In this document: positions 1-14,165 of the stretch, one piece after another
Numbering within the stretch: the stretch's first letter is position 1
Layout: every line of letters begins with the position of its first letter
From: Citrobacter werkmanii NBRC 105721
Lineage (GTDB): Bacteria; Pseudomonadota; Gammaproteobacteria; Enterobacterales; Enterobacteriaceae
Reading direction: 5' to 3'
Assembly: GCA_000759755.1 (NCBI GenBank)
Contig: BBMW01000007.1
Span: forward strand, 124,001-188,000
Length of the DNA: 64,000 nt
The notes under the pieces: model-generated
The model's database searches: none
What the model was told of the DNA's origin: nothing
What the model saw: only the letters and a program-made list of their open reading frames with translations
Translations under genes and position numbers: made by a program

Positions 1-2
1 GT

Positions 3-671
3 CAGAGCATTCAGTTTTTCGACTATCAGGGTGATGCATTGCTGAAGGTCTATGCCACACAAAATACCCTCGTTGAGGAATGGGCTGCGTTACTGACCCG
101 TTTCATCTTTGCAGAAAACCCGCCACTGGTGCTGCAACCTGTCAACAATTCTGCGCCTGCCGCCGTCACCGTTGATGCACAGACCGTTGATCAAGAGTGG
201 CGAGCCATGACTGATGTCCACCAGTTTTTCGGTCTGCTGAAACGCCACGATCTCACTCGCCAACAGGCATTTAATCTGGTGGGCGACGATCTGGCCTGCA
301 AAGTTCCTAATAGCGCACTGGCGCAGTTACTCGATACCGCGCGTCAGGATGGCAATGAAATTATGGTTTTTGTGGGTAATCGCGGCTGCGTACAAATTTT
401 TACCGGCGTAATAGAAAAACTGGTGCCGATGAAAGGCTGGCTGAATATATTCAACCCAGCATTTACATTACATCTGCTGGAAGAAAGCGTGGCTGAAACG
501 TGGGTAACACGCAAACCAACCGCCGATGGACACGTAACCAGTCTGGAACTGTTTGCGGCCGATGGCACACAGATTGCCCAACTGTACGGTCAACGTACGG
601 AAGGTGAACCGGAGCAAACGCAATGGCGCGCACAAATTGACGCACTGACGCCGAAAGGGCTGGCCGCATGA
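3..671 (+). CDS. hemS: Hemin-degrading factor HemS/HmuS, 3' part
   Basis: The reading frame is open from base 3 and runs 222 codons to TGA at 669-671, so the N-terminal third lies outside the window. HemS/HmuS proteins are cytoplasmic haem-binding or haem-degrading proteins of about 340-345 residues that accept haem imported by HmuTUV. The visible part has the family's C-terminal repeat pattern, including NRGCVQIFTG and the MKGWLNIFNPAFTLHL stretch. The stop codon overlaps the hmuT start by four bases (ATGA), which implies one haem-uptake operon. An outer-membrane haem receptor would be expected further upstream, off the window. Assignment rests on family recognition plus the hmuTUV context. 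Confidence 0.9.
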   Translation, partial: QSIQFFDYQGDALLKVYATQNTLVEEWAALLTRFIFAENPPLVLQPVNNSAPAAVTVDAQTVDQEWRAMTDVHQFFGLLKRHDLTRQQAFNLVGDDLACKVPNSALAQLLDTARQDGNEIMVFVGNRGCVQIFTGVIEKLVPMKGWLNIFNPAFTLHLLEESVAETWVTRKPTADGHVTSLELFAADGTQIAQLYGQRTEGEPEQTQWRAQIDALTPKGLAA

Positions 672-1489
672 ACAAACTCCTGCTCCTGATTGCGTTGCTA
701 CCCGTTACTGCGCTGGCGGCCCCCGAGGAAAGAGTCGTCACTCTGGGTGGCGACGTCACCGAAATTGTGTACGCGCTGGGGGCGCAGTCAACGCTGGTGG
801 CGCGAGACAGCACCAGTCAGTGGCCTGAAGCCGCAAACGCCCTGGCTGACGTCGGCTATTTACGCCAGCTTAACGCCGAAGGGATCCTTGCCACCCGCCC
901 TACGCTGGTCCTTGCCAGCGCGCAGGCGCAGCCTTCTCTGGCTCTAAAACAGGTCGAGCAGAGCCACGTCAAGGTTGTTACGATCCCGGCAAACAACGAC
1001 CTTAGCGCGATTGATGAAAAAATACGCGTCATTGCCGAGGCGACTCACCGGGAGGCCGATGGCGAAACGTTGCGTGCAACCTTACGTCAGGAGCTGGCGG
1101 CGCTCCCGTCATCTGAACTTAACAAACGCGTCCTATTTATTCTTAATCATGGAGGGATGACCGCCATGGCCGCAGGCCAGCAAACCGGAGCCGATGCGGC
1201 TATTCGCGCCGCCGGTTTGCGCAACGCGATGCAGGGGGTTAACCGTTATCAGCCTCTTTCACAAGAAGGTGTGATTGCCAGCCAGCCGGACCTGGTGGTG
1301 ATTTCACTGGAAGGTGTTAAGGCAATGGGGGGCGAGGCGAACCTGTGGGCGCTGCCGGGGCTGGCGAAAACACCTGCGGGACGGAATAAACAGGTATTAC
1401 AGGTTGATGATATGGCACTGCTTGGCTTCAGTATCCGTACCCCGCAGGCCATTTTGCAGCTTCGCGCGAAAGCAGAGCAATTACCCTGA
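668..1489 (+). CDS. hmuT: Periplasmic haem-binding protein HmuT
   Basis: A 273-residue class III periplasmic binding protein that captures haem in the periplasm and hands it to the HmuUV permease. The N-terminus MNKLLLLIALLPVTALAAP is a typical Sec signal peptide with cleavage expected near residue 18. The mature protein opens with RVVTLGGDVTEIVYALG, the usual start of the BtuF/FhuD/HmuT fold, and ends with an AILQLRAKAEQL helix. It overlaps hemS by four bases and hmuU by one (TGATG), so translation is probably coupled. A siderophore- or B12-binding protein is the alternative for this fold; the adjacent hemS makes haem far more likely. Confidence 0.9.
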   Translation: MNKLLLLIALLPVTALAAPEERVVTLGGDVTEIVYALGAQSTLVARDSTSQWPEAANALADVGYLRQLNAEGILATRPTLVLASAQAQPSLALKQVEQSHVKVVTIPANNDLSAIDEKIRVIAEATHREADGETLRATLRQELAALPSSELNKRVLFILNHGGMTAMAAGQQTGADAAIRAAGLRNAMQGVNRYQPLSQEGVIASQPDLVVISLEGVKAMGGEANLWALPGLAKTPAGRNKQVLQVDDMALLGFSIRTPQAILQLRAKAEQLP

Positions 1490-2481
1490 TGTCCCGACGA
1501 ATTACCTGTTCTTTGTGGGCCATGGCGCTAATGCTGGTCGTAATGACAATTTTGGCTACCGGTTTTGGCGCGTTGCGCCTGCCGGTAAGTCTGCTCTGGC
1601 GTGATGACAATGAAACGCTGCGTCAAATCTGGCTCACTATTCGTCTCCCCCGTGTCCTGCTGGCCCTGGTAATCGGCGGCGCTCTGGCGCTATCCGGCTG
1701 TGTGATGCAGGGACTGTTTCGCAACCCGCTTGCCGACCCGGGGTTACTCGGAATTAGCAGCGGTGCGGCCTGCGCCGTCGCCCTGTGGGTGGTACTGCCT
1801 GTCTCTTTGCCCGCGCTGCTGATGCTGTATGCGCCAATGTTGGCTGCATTTGTCGGTGCGCTGGCGGCAACCGTGGTGATTTTTATCCTCAGCCAACAGC
1901 ACGACGGCTCACTCTCGCGGCTGCTGCTGGTCGGTATAGCGATCAACGCGCTCTGCGGGGCGGCTGTTGGCGTTCTGTCGTGGGTCAGTAATGATGCGCA
2001 ACTGCGCCAGCTGTCGCTGTGGGGGATGGGAAGTCTGGGCGCTGCGCAATGGTCCACGCTGCTGGCGGTTACCTCGCTGGCTATCCCGACGGTGCTGATC
2101 ATCTGGCATCTGGCTCCGGCCCTGAACCTGCTGCAACTGGGTGAGGAAGAGGCACATTATCTTGGCGTGAATGTGCGTACAATCCAGCGTATTTTGCTGC
2201 TTTGCAGCGCCTTGCTGGTAGCCACAGCGGTAGCAGTAAGCGGCGTAATTGGCTTCATCGGGCTGGTTATCCCGCATTTAATGCGGATGTGGCTCGGCGC
2301 AGACCATCGGGCCGTTATCCCCGGTTCCGTGCTGGCGGGCGCGTTTTTATTACTGATTGCCGACACGCTGGCCCGCACTTCAGTTGCGCCGGCGGAAATG
2401 CCGGTCGGTCTGTTAACCAGTCTGCTCGGCGCCCCGTGGTTTTTATGGCTTATTTTTCGTCAGCGAGGATCGCATGGCTGA
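1489..2481 (+). CDS. hmuU: Haem ABC transporter permease HmuU
   Basis: A 330-residue FecCD/BtuC-type permease with about ten predicted membrane helices. Diagnostic stretches are ALALSGCVMQGLFRNPLADP near residue 65 and [16 protein letters not shown] near residue 250, the latter being the coupling segment that meets the ATPase. It forms a homodimeric channel for haem with HmuV on the cytoplasmic side and HmuT outside. The start shares one base with the hmuT stop and the end overlaps hmuV by eight bases. The length is normal for the family and no damage is visible. Confidence 0.92.
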   Translation: MSRRITCSLWAMALMLVVMTILATGFGALRLPVSLLWRDDNETLRQIWLTIRLPRVLLALVIGGALALSGCVMQGLFRNPLADPGLLGISSGAACAVALWVVLPVSLPALLMLYAPMLAAFVGALAATVVIFILSQQHDGSLSRLLLVGIAINALCGAAVGVLSWVSNDAQLRQLSLWGMGSLGAAQWSTLLAVTSLAIPTVLIIWHLAPALNLLQLGEEEAHYLGVNVRTIQRILLLCSALLVATAVAVSGVIGFIGLVIPHLMRMWLGADHRAVIPGSVLAGAFLLLIADTLARTSVAPAEMPVGLLTSLLGAPWFLWLIFRQRGSHG

Positions 2482-3253
2482 ATATTTCGTTGCTGAAGGG
2501 CTTCACTATCGCGTGGCGGGCAGGTCGGTGATTGCTGATGTATCGCTTACCCTCGCAAAAGGTGAACTGGTGGCGCTCATCGGCCCAAACGGTGCGGGGA
2601 AATCTACCCTGCTGCGCCTGTTGACCGGTTTCCTCAAACCTATTGCCGGGCGCTGCGTGCTGGCGGGCAAAGCGCTGAATGAGTGGCATACGCAGACCCT
2701 GTCGCGCCATCGGGCGGTGATGCGTCAGCAAACGCAACTGGGATTTGACTGGCCGGTAGAGGCCGTTATCGCGATGGGACGCGCGCCCTGGACCCAGCGT
2801 TCGGAACCTCGCCTTATCGCGCAGGTGATGGACATGACCGGATGCACACCATTGGCAGGTCGGCAATATGCCGCGCTTTCCGGCGGCGAGCAACAGCGCG
2901 TGCAGTTAGCCCGAGCCCTGGCGCAACTCTGGTGCGACGGAGCGCCTCGCGGCTGGTTATTTCTTGATGAACCCACCTCTGCTCTGGATCTTTACCACCA
3001 GCAGCATCTGCTGCGGTTACTGAAAACGCTTGTCGCTTCAGGAGAGCTGCATGTGTGTATTGTGCTTCACGATTTGAATCTCGCCGCCTTGTGGGCTGAC
3101 AGAATAGTGTTATTGCATAATGGCAGGCTGGCGTCGCAAGGGACGCCAGAGACCGTGTTACGGGCCGATGATCTGATGCGCTGGTACGGTGCTCAGGTTC
3201 ACGTTGGCCATCATCCGGCCAACGCGTCCCCACAGGTATTTCTGGCACCTTAG
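2474..3253 (+). CDS. hmuV: Haem ABC transporter ATPase HmuV
   Basis: A 259-residue ABC ATPase that powers HmuU. Walker A is GPNGAGKST at residues 37-45, the signature is LSGGEQQRV near residue 137, Walker B reads [12 protein letters not shown], and the H-loop histidine lies in [10 protein letters not shown]. It starts inside the 3' end of hmuU (eight-base overlap), so it is the last gene of hemS-hmuTUV. Its TAG stop shares two bases with the stop codon of the convergent selO gene, leaving no room for a separate terminator. Iron control by Fur is known for this pathway, but the operon promoter lies off the window. Confidence 0.93.
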   Translation: MAEYFVAEGLHYRVAGRSVIADVSLTLAKGELVALIGPNGAGKSTLLRLLTGFLKPIAGRCVLAGKALNEWHTQTLSRHRAVMRQQTQLGFDWPVEAVIAMGRAPWTQRSEPRLIAQVMDMTGCTPLAGRQYAALSGGEQQRVQLARALAQLWCDGAPRGWLFLDEPTSALDLYHQQHLLRLLKTLVASGELHVCIVLHDLNLAALWADRIVLLHNGRLASQGTPETVLRADDLMRWYGAQVHVGHHPANASPQVFLAP

Positions 3254-4692
3254 CTTGAACAGCTCACTTCCAGCCGTTTGCCCCAGTCAGGCGGCCGACT
3301 GACATAGTCATCATCGCGATCCACAAACGGGGTACGCAACGCCTGGTGCAGCCGATGTAGCTCGGCGTAATCACCCTGCTCCGCCTGACTAATCGCCCGT
3401 TGCGCCAGCCAGTTGCGTAAAACCATCGCCGGGTTTGCCGCCTTCATCTGTGTTTGTCTGACATCGTCAGCAACGCTGTCCTGTTCCAGACGCGAGCGAT
3501 ACCGCGTGAACCAGCCGTCAAAAGCCGCACGGTCCACAAACTCATCGCGTAGCGGAGATAGCGCACTGTGTTGTTCCGTCAGACTGAGCATGCGAAACGT
3601 TCTCGTATAGTCGCTTCTTTCTCGCGCCATCAGGCTAAACAGTTCACTCAGCAGCTCGTTATCGTTTTTCTGCTCGCTAAAGAAGCCGAGCTTTTGCCGC
3701 ATCCGTTGACCGTAACGCGTTAACAGCGCCAACTGGTAATTGTCCAGCGCATCATTGAGCGCCTCGACAGGGATAAATGGCGACAGGGTTTGCGCCAGAC
3801 GTTGCAGGTTCCACAACGCGGCGGCCGGTTGATTATCGAAACTGTATCGTCCCTGATGATCGGAGTGGTTACAGATAAAATCTGGCACGTAGTCATCAAG
3901 AAAACCATACGGACCGTAATCCATCGTCAGCCCCAGAATAGACATGTTGTCCGTATTCATAACGCCATGCGCAAACCCTACCGCCTGCCAGTCGGCGATT
4001 AAGCTTGCGGTACGCGTGACAATATCGCTAAACCACAGCTGATATTTATCGGCTTCTTCCTGCCAATGCGGCCAGTAATGACGAATCGCGAAGTCTGCCA
4101 GTTGACGGACTTTTTCCGGCTCGCGACGATAGTAAAAGTGTTCAAAATGGCCAAAGCGCATATGGCTTTGCGCCACGCGGATGAGCATCGCCCCATGCTC
4201 TACCGTTTCGCGATATACCGGCGTGTCGCTGGTGACAATCGACAATGCGCGCGTGGTGGGAATGCCCAGATAGTGCATCGCCTCGCTGGCCAGACTTTCG
4301 CGAATGGTTGAACGCAGCACGGCGCGTCCATCGCCCATGCGGGAATAAGGCGTGAGTCCGGCGCCTTTCAGGTGCCAGTCAAGCGTCGAGCCATCAGCAA
4401 GCTGTTGTTCGCCCAGCAGGATCCCGCGTCCGTCGCCAAGCTGTCCTGCCCAGACGCCGAACTGATGTCCGCTATAAACTTGCGCTAAAGGCGACATCCC
4501 GGGAAGCAAGGATTCGCCTCCCCAAACGCCTGAACCATCTGGAAGAGTAAACAGCGCCGCAGGAATAGCCAATTGCTCAGCCAGAGCATCGTTATGCCAG
4601 ATAAGATGCGCGTTTTTCAGGGGCGTAGGCGAGAGTGCTGTATAGGTTGCTGGTAATTCATCACGCCAGCGGGTGGTAAAAGACAGGGTCAT
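3250..4692 (-). CDS. selO: Protein adenylyltransferase SelO (YdiU)
   Basis: A 480-residue member of the SelO/YdiU pseudokinase family, which transfers AMP from ATP to Ser, Thr or Tyr of target proteins and has a role in redox stress in E. coli. Visible landmarks are [17 protein letters not shown] near residue 95, the [20 protein letters not shown] segment, and [20 protein letters not shown] around the metal-binding Asn/Asp pair. It ends in SCSS; the family carries Sec or Cys at this C-terminal position and this copy uses Cys. A strong AGGAGG lies just before the ATG. It converges on hmuV with overlapping stop codons. Confidence 0.95.
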   Translation of the reverse strand: MTLSFTTRWRDELPATYTALSPTPLKNAHLIWHNDALAEQLAIPAALFTLPDGSGVWGGESLLPGMSPLAQVYSGHQFGVWAGQLGDGRGILLGEQQLADGSTLDWHLKGAGLTPYSRMGDGRAVLRSTIRESLASEAMHYLGIPTTRALSIVTSDTPVYRETVEHGAMLIRVAQSHMRFGHFEHFYYRREPEKVRQLADFAIRHYWPHWQEEADKYQLWFSDIVTRTASLIADWQAVGFAHGVMNTDNMSILGLTMDYGPYGFLDDYVPDFICNHSDHQGRYSFDNQPAAALWNLQRLAQTLSPFIPVEALNDALDNYQLALLTRYGQRMRQKLGFFSEQKNDNELLSELFSLMARERSDYTRTFRMLSLTEQHSALSPLRDEFVDRAAFDGWFTRYRSRLEQDSVADDVRQTQMKAANPAMVLRNWLAQRAISQAEQGDYAELHRLHQALRTPFVDRDDDYVSRPPDWGKRLEVSCSS

Positions 4693-4753
4693 AAGGCCTC
4701 CTGTCTCTAGTGTAGACTGTTAATAGCCTGTTAAACACCAGCAAATAAAAGGG

Positions 4754-5467
4754 TTATATCCTGGACAATGAAATTATCTGCGCGGGCGGCACCGCAGGCC
4801 ACAGTCCTCCCTGCATCGCGCTGAAACCGAGAGGAAGTTCTCGCGCCAGCATCTCTTGCGAGTCAATACCGCTAATGATGATTGACTCACAGCAGGGTGA
4901 GATTTGCGCCTGGATAGCGCGCATAAATGGTTCAAATGAAATATGTGCAATCCTTTGTTGAACAAAGTTTTTATCCAACACCACACGTTTGAACAGGCCA
5001 TCAAAAATTGCCCGCGTTGATATGCCGCCGGCGCCATAGTTTTGTAAAACTAATGGAAATCTTGCCGCAAGCGCAGCCAGCGTTGGATTGTCTTTACCTT
5101 TGTTTAACTCTGGATAGCTTTCATTAATAGCCAGTTCCAGAAATGAAAATCGTTCAATTTGTGAAGCATATTCAGCGTCTGATAATAAAGTATTAGCAAT
5201 TGCCGGGGTTAAATTAATCCAGGCTGAGACTCTGCGCTGAATAAAAAAATGTTGGCACGTTTCGATTAATTCTAGTTTTTCTGCAAATAAACGACATTGC
5301 TCATCGTCCGACATCCGGGGTAAGACCAGCTCGGTTGGTATACGCACATCCCCATGCAGGCTGGCAAAACTGGTGATGATATCTACGAACTCAAGATCGC
5401 CTTTTTCACTTCTCGCAGGAAGAAAAGAGAATTCCGATTGATAAAGATTATCCAGTGAAACAATCAT
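4754..5467 (-). CDS. ydiV: Degenerate EAL-domain anti-FlhD4C2 factor YdiV
   Basis: A 237-residue stand-alone EAL-fold protein closely matching E. coli/Salmonella YdiV (RflP). In that family the protein binds FlhD and blocks or removes FlhD4C2 from DNA, so flagellar genes are repressed under poor nutrition. The catalytic EAL motif is not intact: the corresponding segment reads LELAINESYP, and metal-binding residues of active phosphodiesterases are not evident, consistent with a protein-binding rather than c-di-GMP-hydrolysing role. Conserved family stretches include CQHFFIQRRVSAWINLTPA and FEPFMRAIQAQISPCC. The ATG at 5467 has a GAGGGG sequence about eight bases upstream. It is followed by selO on the same strand after 61 bases. 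Confidence 0.9.
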   Translation of the reverse strand: MIVSLDNLYQSEFSFLPARSEKGDLEFVDIITSFASLHGDVRIPTELVLPRMSDDEQCRLFAEKLELIETCQHFFIQRRVSAWINLTPAIANTLLSDAEYASQIERFSFLELAINESYPELNKGKDNPTLAALAARFPLVLQNYGAGGISTRAIFDGLFKRVVLDKNFVQQRIAHISFEPFMRAIQAQISPCCESIIISGIDSQEMLARELPLGFSAMQGGLWPAVPPAQIISLSRI

Positions 5468-5785
5468 CGTGCCAGCCCCTCTGCATAGGTGTTATCCGGC
5501 ATCCTGTAGCAAAGGATGGAGAAATACGTTACTGCTGATGCAAGTAGAGGCTCTTTCATTTTTCCCTTTATAGCCAGTAAATCGAATCCTTTTTTTTAGC
5601 TTATCCTGATTATAAGCGAATATCCAGCTTTGCACTTTTTAATATCTCGGCATAAATCATATTTTTAGTAAGATACACTCTTAAGGTTCAGGGTTATTGT
5701 TCTGCTTAAGACAGATATAAAAGTTAACGTGCAAACGCTGAGGGCGAGGCTGCGCAGTCGTTGGCAGCCTCGTCAGTTGTGAGGA
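5468..5785. other. Intergenic region between ydiV and nlpC, with a hairpin
   Basis: About 320 bases without a gene. It must carry the ydiV promoter on the minus strand. It is AT-rich in the middle. A stem built from GAGGCTGC and GCAGCCTC at about 5748-5771 lies just past the nlpC stop and could be an nlpC 3' stem, but no U-tract follows it, so it is not a convincing intrinsic terminator. I saw no small ORF that I would support. Confidence 0.5.
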
Positions 5786-6250
5786 TTAAATACGTCGAGC
5801 CTGCCAAAAGTTTTTACGCCAGTAGACATTATCCAGTGACGAGCGCATCACTCCGCGGCTGGTTGAGGCATGAATAAATTGATTATTGGTGTCGTAAATG
5901 CCGACATGCAGACCACTTTCTCCGGATCCGGTTTTAAAGAAAACCAGATCGCCTGGCAGCAAATCATCTTTATCGATTTCGGTACCAATCTTTGATTGCA
6001 TACGCGTGTCGCGCGGGAGCTGTAGATCGAATTGATCCCGCATCGTCATCAAAACAAACCCTGAGCAATCCACCCCGCTACGGCTCATACCACCATAACG
6101 ATAAGGTGTACCATGCCAGGTTTGTAGCTGGTCATTAAGACCGGCGATCACGGCGATAGAATCCGACAAGTGGGCATTTGGCGCAGGAGCACGATGGCTG
6201 CTGCAGCCCGCCAAAAACAATGCTGTGATGAAAAGGAGCCAAAAACGCAT
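5786..6250 (-). CDS. nlpC: NlpC/P60 family lipoprotein endopeptidase NlpC
   Basis: A 154-residue lipoprotein of the NlpC/P60 cysteine peptidase family, whose members cut peptide stems of peptidoglycan. The N-terminal signal ends in a lipobox LAGC with the lipidated cysteine at residue 16. The catalytic cysteine is in GVDCSGF (residue 62) and the histidine in GLHVGIY near residue 117. The length equals that of E. coli NlpC. It sits downstream of btuCED on the same strand with a 77-base gap, as in E. coli, but has no known part in B12 uptake. Confidence 0.95.
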   Translation of the reverse strand: MRFWLLFITALFLAGCSSHRAPAPNAHLSDSIAVIAGLNDQLQTWHGTPYRYGGMSRSGVDCSGFVLMTMRDQFDLQLPRDTRMQSKIGTEIDKDDLLPGDLVFFKTGSGESGLHVGIYDTNNQFIHASTSRGVMRSSLDNVYWRKNFWQARRI

Positions 6251-6327
6251 TCAGGACGAATCCTCTGGATTTAATTTTTATGCCAATTTAGCGTGGAAAT
6301 TATATGATTTTCAAGAACCCATTTAAC

Positions 6328-7077
6328 TTAAGTGGTTGATATGAGCATTCTGTGGCCTTCGATATCCAAACGACGGAAGTTCACGCCGTAAGCCGAAGAC
6401 AGATTAGCTGGCGTCAGGACCGTATCACGTGAGCCACTGGCAAGCAGCTTCCCACGTTTGAGCAACCAGGCCTTATGCGCATGGCGCAAGGTATGATTGA
6501 GGTCATGGCTGCTCATTACAATCGCTATTCCCTGCAAACACAGCTGCCCCAATAACTTGTCCAGGGCGTTTTGTTGCGCGACGTCCAGGCTGTTCATCGG
6601 CTCATCCAACAGTAAAAGCTGACCGAATGGATTTGCTTGCGGGCAAATTTGCAAAATAACGGCAGCGAGGCGTACACGCTGCCATTCACCGCCGGAGAGT
6701 TGATTCACGCCACGCCCCAGCTTATCCCCCAAACCCAGCGCATCGGCGACCTCCTGTAACAGATCGACTCGCGCTTTGTCGGGTTGATGCAGCGTCAGAA
6801 AATGCCAGACTGGCATGGCAAACGGCGGGTTTTGCTGTTGCGCAAGATAAGCACGATATTGCGCCAGCTTTGCTGCCGGCCATTCTTCAAGCGCCATGTC
6901 GCCAAAGGTGATGCTGCCCTCCCCGGTCGTCAAACCCGCTATACGCGCCAACAGCGTACTTTTCCCCGCACCGTTAGGTCCCACCAAATGCAGGATTTCC
7001 CCTGCTTTTATTTCACCAGAAAGCGGGCCGAGCCGGGTCGATTCCGCTACATCCTGTAGCTGCATCAATCGAGACAT
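6328..7077 (-). CDS. btuD: Vitamin B12 ABC transporter ATPase BtuD
   Basis: A 249-residue ABC ATPase energising cobalamin import through BtuC. Walker [10 protein letters not shown] is at residues 33-41, the signature is [10 protein letters not shown] near residue 127, Walker B is [13 protein letters not shown], and the switch histidine is in MSSHDLNHT. Its ATG shares one base with the btuE stop (TAATG), so translation is coupled. It is the third gene of btuC-btuE-btuD. BtuF, the periplasmic partner, is encoded elsewhere in enterobacteria and is not in this window. Confidence 0.96.
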   Translation of the reverse strand: MSRLMQLQDVAESTRLGPLSGEIKAGEILHLVGPNGAGKSTLLARIAGLTTGEGSITFGDMALEEWPAAKLAQYRAYLAQQQNPPFAMPVWHFLTLHQPDKARVDLLQEVADALGLGDKLGRGVNQLSGGEWQRVRLAAVILQICPQANPFGQLLLLDEPMNSLDVAQQNALDKLLGQLCLQGIAIVMSSHDLNHTLRHAHKAWLLKRGKLLASGSRDTVLTPANLSSAYGVNFRRLDIEGHRMLISTT

Positions 7078-7628
7078 TAGTTTGCCAGCGCCTTCTTGAT
7101 GCTTTGCACCAGCATAGGATCCTCAGGCGTCATATCCGGAGAGAATCGTTGCAGTACTTGCCCATCCCGCCCCACTAAAAACTTCTCAAAGTTCCACAGG
7201 ATATCGTCCGGGTAGAGCGGCGCCCGGCCTTTACTGACCATACGTTCATAGAATCCACTGTCTGCTGGCGCAACTGCCGTTGGCGCGGCATCAATCAGCT
7301 TCTGATACAGCGGATGACGCCCCTCGCCGTTGACGTCAATCTTGCTGAACATCGGGAAAGTAACGCCCCAGGTCATACTGCAGTACGTTTTGATTTCGTC
7401 TTCGCTGCCCGGTTCCTGGCCCAGAAACTGATTGCAGGGAAAACCAAGCACATTGAAGCCCTGCTGATGCCAGGCTTTCTGCAGGTTCTCCAGTTGTTCG
7501 TATTGCGGCGTCAGTCCACATTTTGAAGCAACGTTGACGATTAACAGTACATTGCCGGAATACGGTTGCAGCGTAGTCGCCTCGCCGTCAATGGTCGTCA
7601 CTTCTGTATTGAGGATAGTGTCTTGCAT
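7077..7628 (-). CDS. btuE: Glutathione/thioredoxin peroxidase BtuE
   Basis: A 183-residue glutathione-peroxidase-fold protein that reduces peroxides; in E. coli it is dispensable for B12 transport despite its name. The redox cysteine lies in [18 protein letters not shown] near residue 37, followed by the conserved [13 protein letters not shown] segment with the catalytic Gln and by [12 protein letters not shown] with the catalytic Trp/Asn. It lies between btuC (60-base gap) and btuD (one-base overlap), so it is co-transcribed with the transporter. Confidence 0.95.
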   Translation of the reverse strand: MQDTILNTEVTTIDGEATTLQPYSGNVLLIVNVASKCGLTPQYEQLENLQKAWHQQGFNVLGFPCNQFLGQEPGSEDEIKTYCSMTWGVTFPMFSKIDVNGEGRHPLYQKLIDAAPTAVAPADSGFYERMVSKGRAPLYPDDILWNFEKFLVGRDGQVLQRFSPDMTPEDPMLVQSIKKALAN

Positions 7629-7688
7629 AGCATCTCCAGAACAACAGGTTGATTTTCAGTTTTTAATCATAGACCGAACCAACGCTTT

Positions 7689-8669
7689 CTAGCGCGCGGC
7701 TTTCAACAATAGCCAGATAAATACCGGGGCTCCCATGGTAGCCGTGACCACGCCGATGGGCAGTTCAGCCGAAGCCAGCACCAAACGCGCGACAACATCG
7801 GCAAACAATAATGCGATTGCGCCAGCCAACGCGCAGCCAGGCAGGAGAACACGGTGATCGGTTAAACCACACAACCGCAAAATGTGTGGGATAACCAATC
7901 CAATGAAACCAATCGCGCCCGCCAGAGCCACGCTTACGCCGACCATCCATCCCGTGGCGACCACCAGCAGATTGCGCCAGAACCATAATGGTAACCCCAG
8001 TTGGCGCGCAGACGTTTCCCCCAGCGCCAGCATATTCATCGGCTGAGACTGACAGCAGATCCATATCAGTACGGGGATCAACGCCACCATCAGCCAGGCC
8101 TGATGCCAGTCTACGCCGCCAAAGCCACCCATCATCCAGTACATCAGTTGTCGTAAGTCAAAAGAGGTGGAAAAGTAGATGGCCCACGTCATCAGCGCGC
8201 TACAGATAATGCCCAGCGCCACTCCCGCCAGCAACAAGCGACTGGTAGACAAATGCCGACGGGCAAAGCGTAACAGAATGAGAGTAATAATCAGCGCCCC
8301 GGCGATGGCGCATAAACCCAACGCCCAGCCGGGAAGTTGCCCCTGGCCGAGCAGCACCGCAGCGATGAGTCCTACGCCTGCGCCGTTAGACACGCCCAGT
8401 AGACCCGGTTCCGCAAGTGGATTTTCAAAAAGGGCCTGCATTACCGCACCGGATAAGGCCAACGCAGCGCCTACCAGCAAAACGGCGAGGGTACGAGGAA
8501 AGCGGATTTGCCAGACGAACAGATCGCCGCGGGCGCTGAACCAGTCGCCGGGAGCGATCCATTGTTCTCCTGCGCACAAGCTTAAAATCGTTGCCAGTAA
8601 CATCAGCACTGACAGAGACAGTATCCAGCGCACGTTTCGTCGCTGCTGTTGATGGGCGAAAGTCAGCAT
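7689..8669 (-). CDS. btuC: Vitamin B12 ABC transporter permease BtuC
   Basis: A 326-residue FecCD-type permease with about ten membrane helices; two copies form the cobalamin channel. Family stretches are [20 protein letters not shown] and [16 protein letters not shown]. An in-frame ATG three codons upstream (8678) is possible; I chose 8669 because it gives the usual 326-residue length starting [10 protein letters not shown]. It is the first gene of btuCED and lies downstream of ihfA behind a strong terminator, so it should have its own promoter in the 145-base gap. Confidence 0.95.
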   Translation of the reverse strand: MLTFAHQQQRRNVRWILSLSVLMLLATILSLCAGEQWIAPGDWFSARGDLFVWQIRFPRTLAVLLVGAALALSGAVMQALFENPLAEPGLLGVSNGAGVGLIAAVLLGQGQLPGWALGLCAIAGALIITLILLRFARRHLSTSRLLLAGVALGIICSALMTWAIYFSTSFDLRQLMYWMMGGFGGVDWHQAWLMVALIPVLIWICCQSQPMNMLALGETSARQLGLPLWFWRNLLVVATGWMVGVSVALAGAIGFIGLVIPHILRLCGLTDHRVLLPGCALAGAIALLFADVVARLVLASAELPIGVVTATMGAPVFIWLLLKAAR

Positions 8670-8731
8670 GTTTTCCATTCTGCTGAAAAGAGATGGGGGT
8701 GATTCTACGGTGCTGTTTCGGTAGTGAAAAG

Positions 8732-8757
8732 GAAAAAGGCCGCAGAGCGGCCTTTTT
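8732..8757 (-). terminator. Rho-independent terminator after ihfA
   Basis: A GC-rich stem AGGCCGC/GCGGCCT with a short TCTG loop, followed on the minus strand by TTTTT. It lies about 60 bases beyond the ihfA stop and closes the pheMST-ihfA unit. The flanking A-tract and T-tract mean it could act in both directions. Confidence 0.85.
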
Positions 8758-8814
8758 AGTTATATACGTCATGCTTTGCGCTTGGCAGCGCAAGTAACTT
8801 AACGAATCGTTAAA

Positions 8815-9114
8815 TCACTCTTCTTTGGGCGTTGCGTTTTCAACCCGGCTTTTTAACTTCTGTCCGGGTCTGAAGGTCACCACGCGCCGTGCTGTAATGG
8901 GAATATCTTCGCCCGTTTTCGGGTTACGGCCCGGACGTTGATTCTTATCACGCAGATCGAAGTTACCAAAACCAGAGAGTTTTACCTGCTCACCATTTTC
9001 CAGAGCACGACGGATCTCTTCGAAAAACAGCTCGACCAGTTCTTTGGCATCCCGCTTGCTAAGCCCAAGCTTATCAAACAGATATTCTGACATTTCAGCT
9101 TTTGTAAGCGCCAT
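8815..9114 (-). CDS. ihfA: Integration host factor subunit alpha
   Basis: A 99-residue DNA-bending protein of the HU/IHF family; it pairs with IhfB to bend specific sites in recombination, replication and sigma-54 transcription. The DNA-intercalating arm contains [14 protein letters not shown] and the protein ends in the alpha-subunit-specific tail [11 protein letters not shown]. It starts four bases after pheT, so it is expressed from the phe operon and, as known in E. coli, from an internal promoter within pheT. IHF also assists the sigma-54 ast promoter class represented later in this window. Confidence 0.98.
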   Translation of the reverse strand: MALTKAEMSEYLFDKLGLSKRDAKELVELFFEEIRRALENGEQVKLSGFGNFDLRDKNQRPGRNPKTGEDIPITARRVVTFRPGQKLKSRVENATPKEE

Positions 9115-9118
9115 AGGT

Positions 9119-12673
<3,555 letters not shown>

Positions 12674-12700
12674 AAAAAAGCCTCCACCAGGGAGGCTTTT
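12674..12700 (-). terminator. phe operon attenuator terminator
   Basis: On the minus strand a stem GCCTCC/GGAGGC, extended by A-T pairs, is followed by seven T residues. It lies 46 bases after the pheM stop, which is the known arrangement of the pheST attenuator: ribosome stalling at Phe codons in pheM prevents this hairpin from forming and lets transcription continue into pheST-ihfA. Confidence 0.9.
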
Positions 12701-12745
12701 AGGCGCTGTTTTCCGTTTCTTCTTTCACGCGCAAGCCTCCTGAGT

Positions 12746-12790
12746 TCAGGTGCTAAAGTAAAAGAAGAAGCGGAAAATAGCAGCATTCAT
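12746..12790 (-). CDS. pheM: pheST operon leader peptide PheM
   Basis: A 14-residue leader peptide, [14 protein letters not shown], with five phenylalanines including a run of three. This is the E. coli PheM sequence in essence. Its translation senses charged tRNA-Phe and controls the downstream attenuator. An AAGG sequence lies about ten bases upstream of the ATG. It is too short for ordinary gene callers. Confidence 0.95.
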
Positions 12791-12829
12791 GCTTGCGTTA
12801 CCTTGTGTGGTAAAAACCGGACAACCTTT

Positions 12830-12858
12830 ATTGAAAAGGCTTACGGGTAAATTGTCAA
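12830..12858 (-). promoter_or_regulatory. Predicted pheM/pheST promoter
   Basis: On the minus strand a perfect -35 TTGACA (12853-12858) is followed after 17 bases by TTCAAT (12830-12835), a four-of-six -10 match. It lies between the rplT terminator and pheM, where the phe operon promoter is expected. Confidence 0.7.
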
Positions 12859-12876
12859 CCAATTGATTGCCCTACA

Positions 12877-12907
12877 ATAAAAGAGAGGGAGCCAGGCTCC
12901 CTCTTTT
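12877..12907 (-). terminator. Terminator after rplT
   Basis: On the minus strand a stem AGAGGGAGCC/GGCTCCCTCT is followed by CTTTTATT. It begins just past the rplT stop and ends the infC-rpmI-rplT unit before the phe promoter. Confidence 0.85.
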
Positions 12908-12914
12908 CACCGGC

Positions 12915-13295
<381 letters not shown>

Positions 13296-13325
13296 TTAGT
13301 AAAAAATTAATTAAACGTTAACGGC

Positions 13326-13547
<222 letters not shown>

Positions 13548-13619
13548 TTAATAAACGAAACGTAGGCGAACAACGGCTGTGGAACCCGCAGGCTCCACAG
13601 ACATTGCTACTTGAAGGCC

Positions 13620-14165
<546 letters not shown>

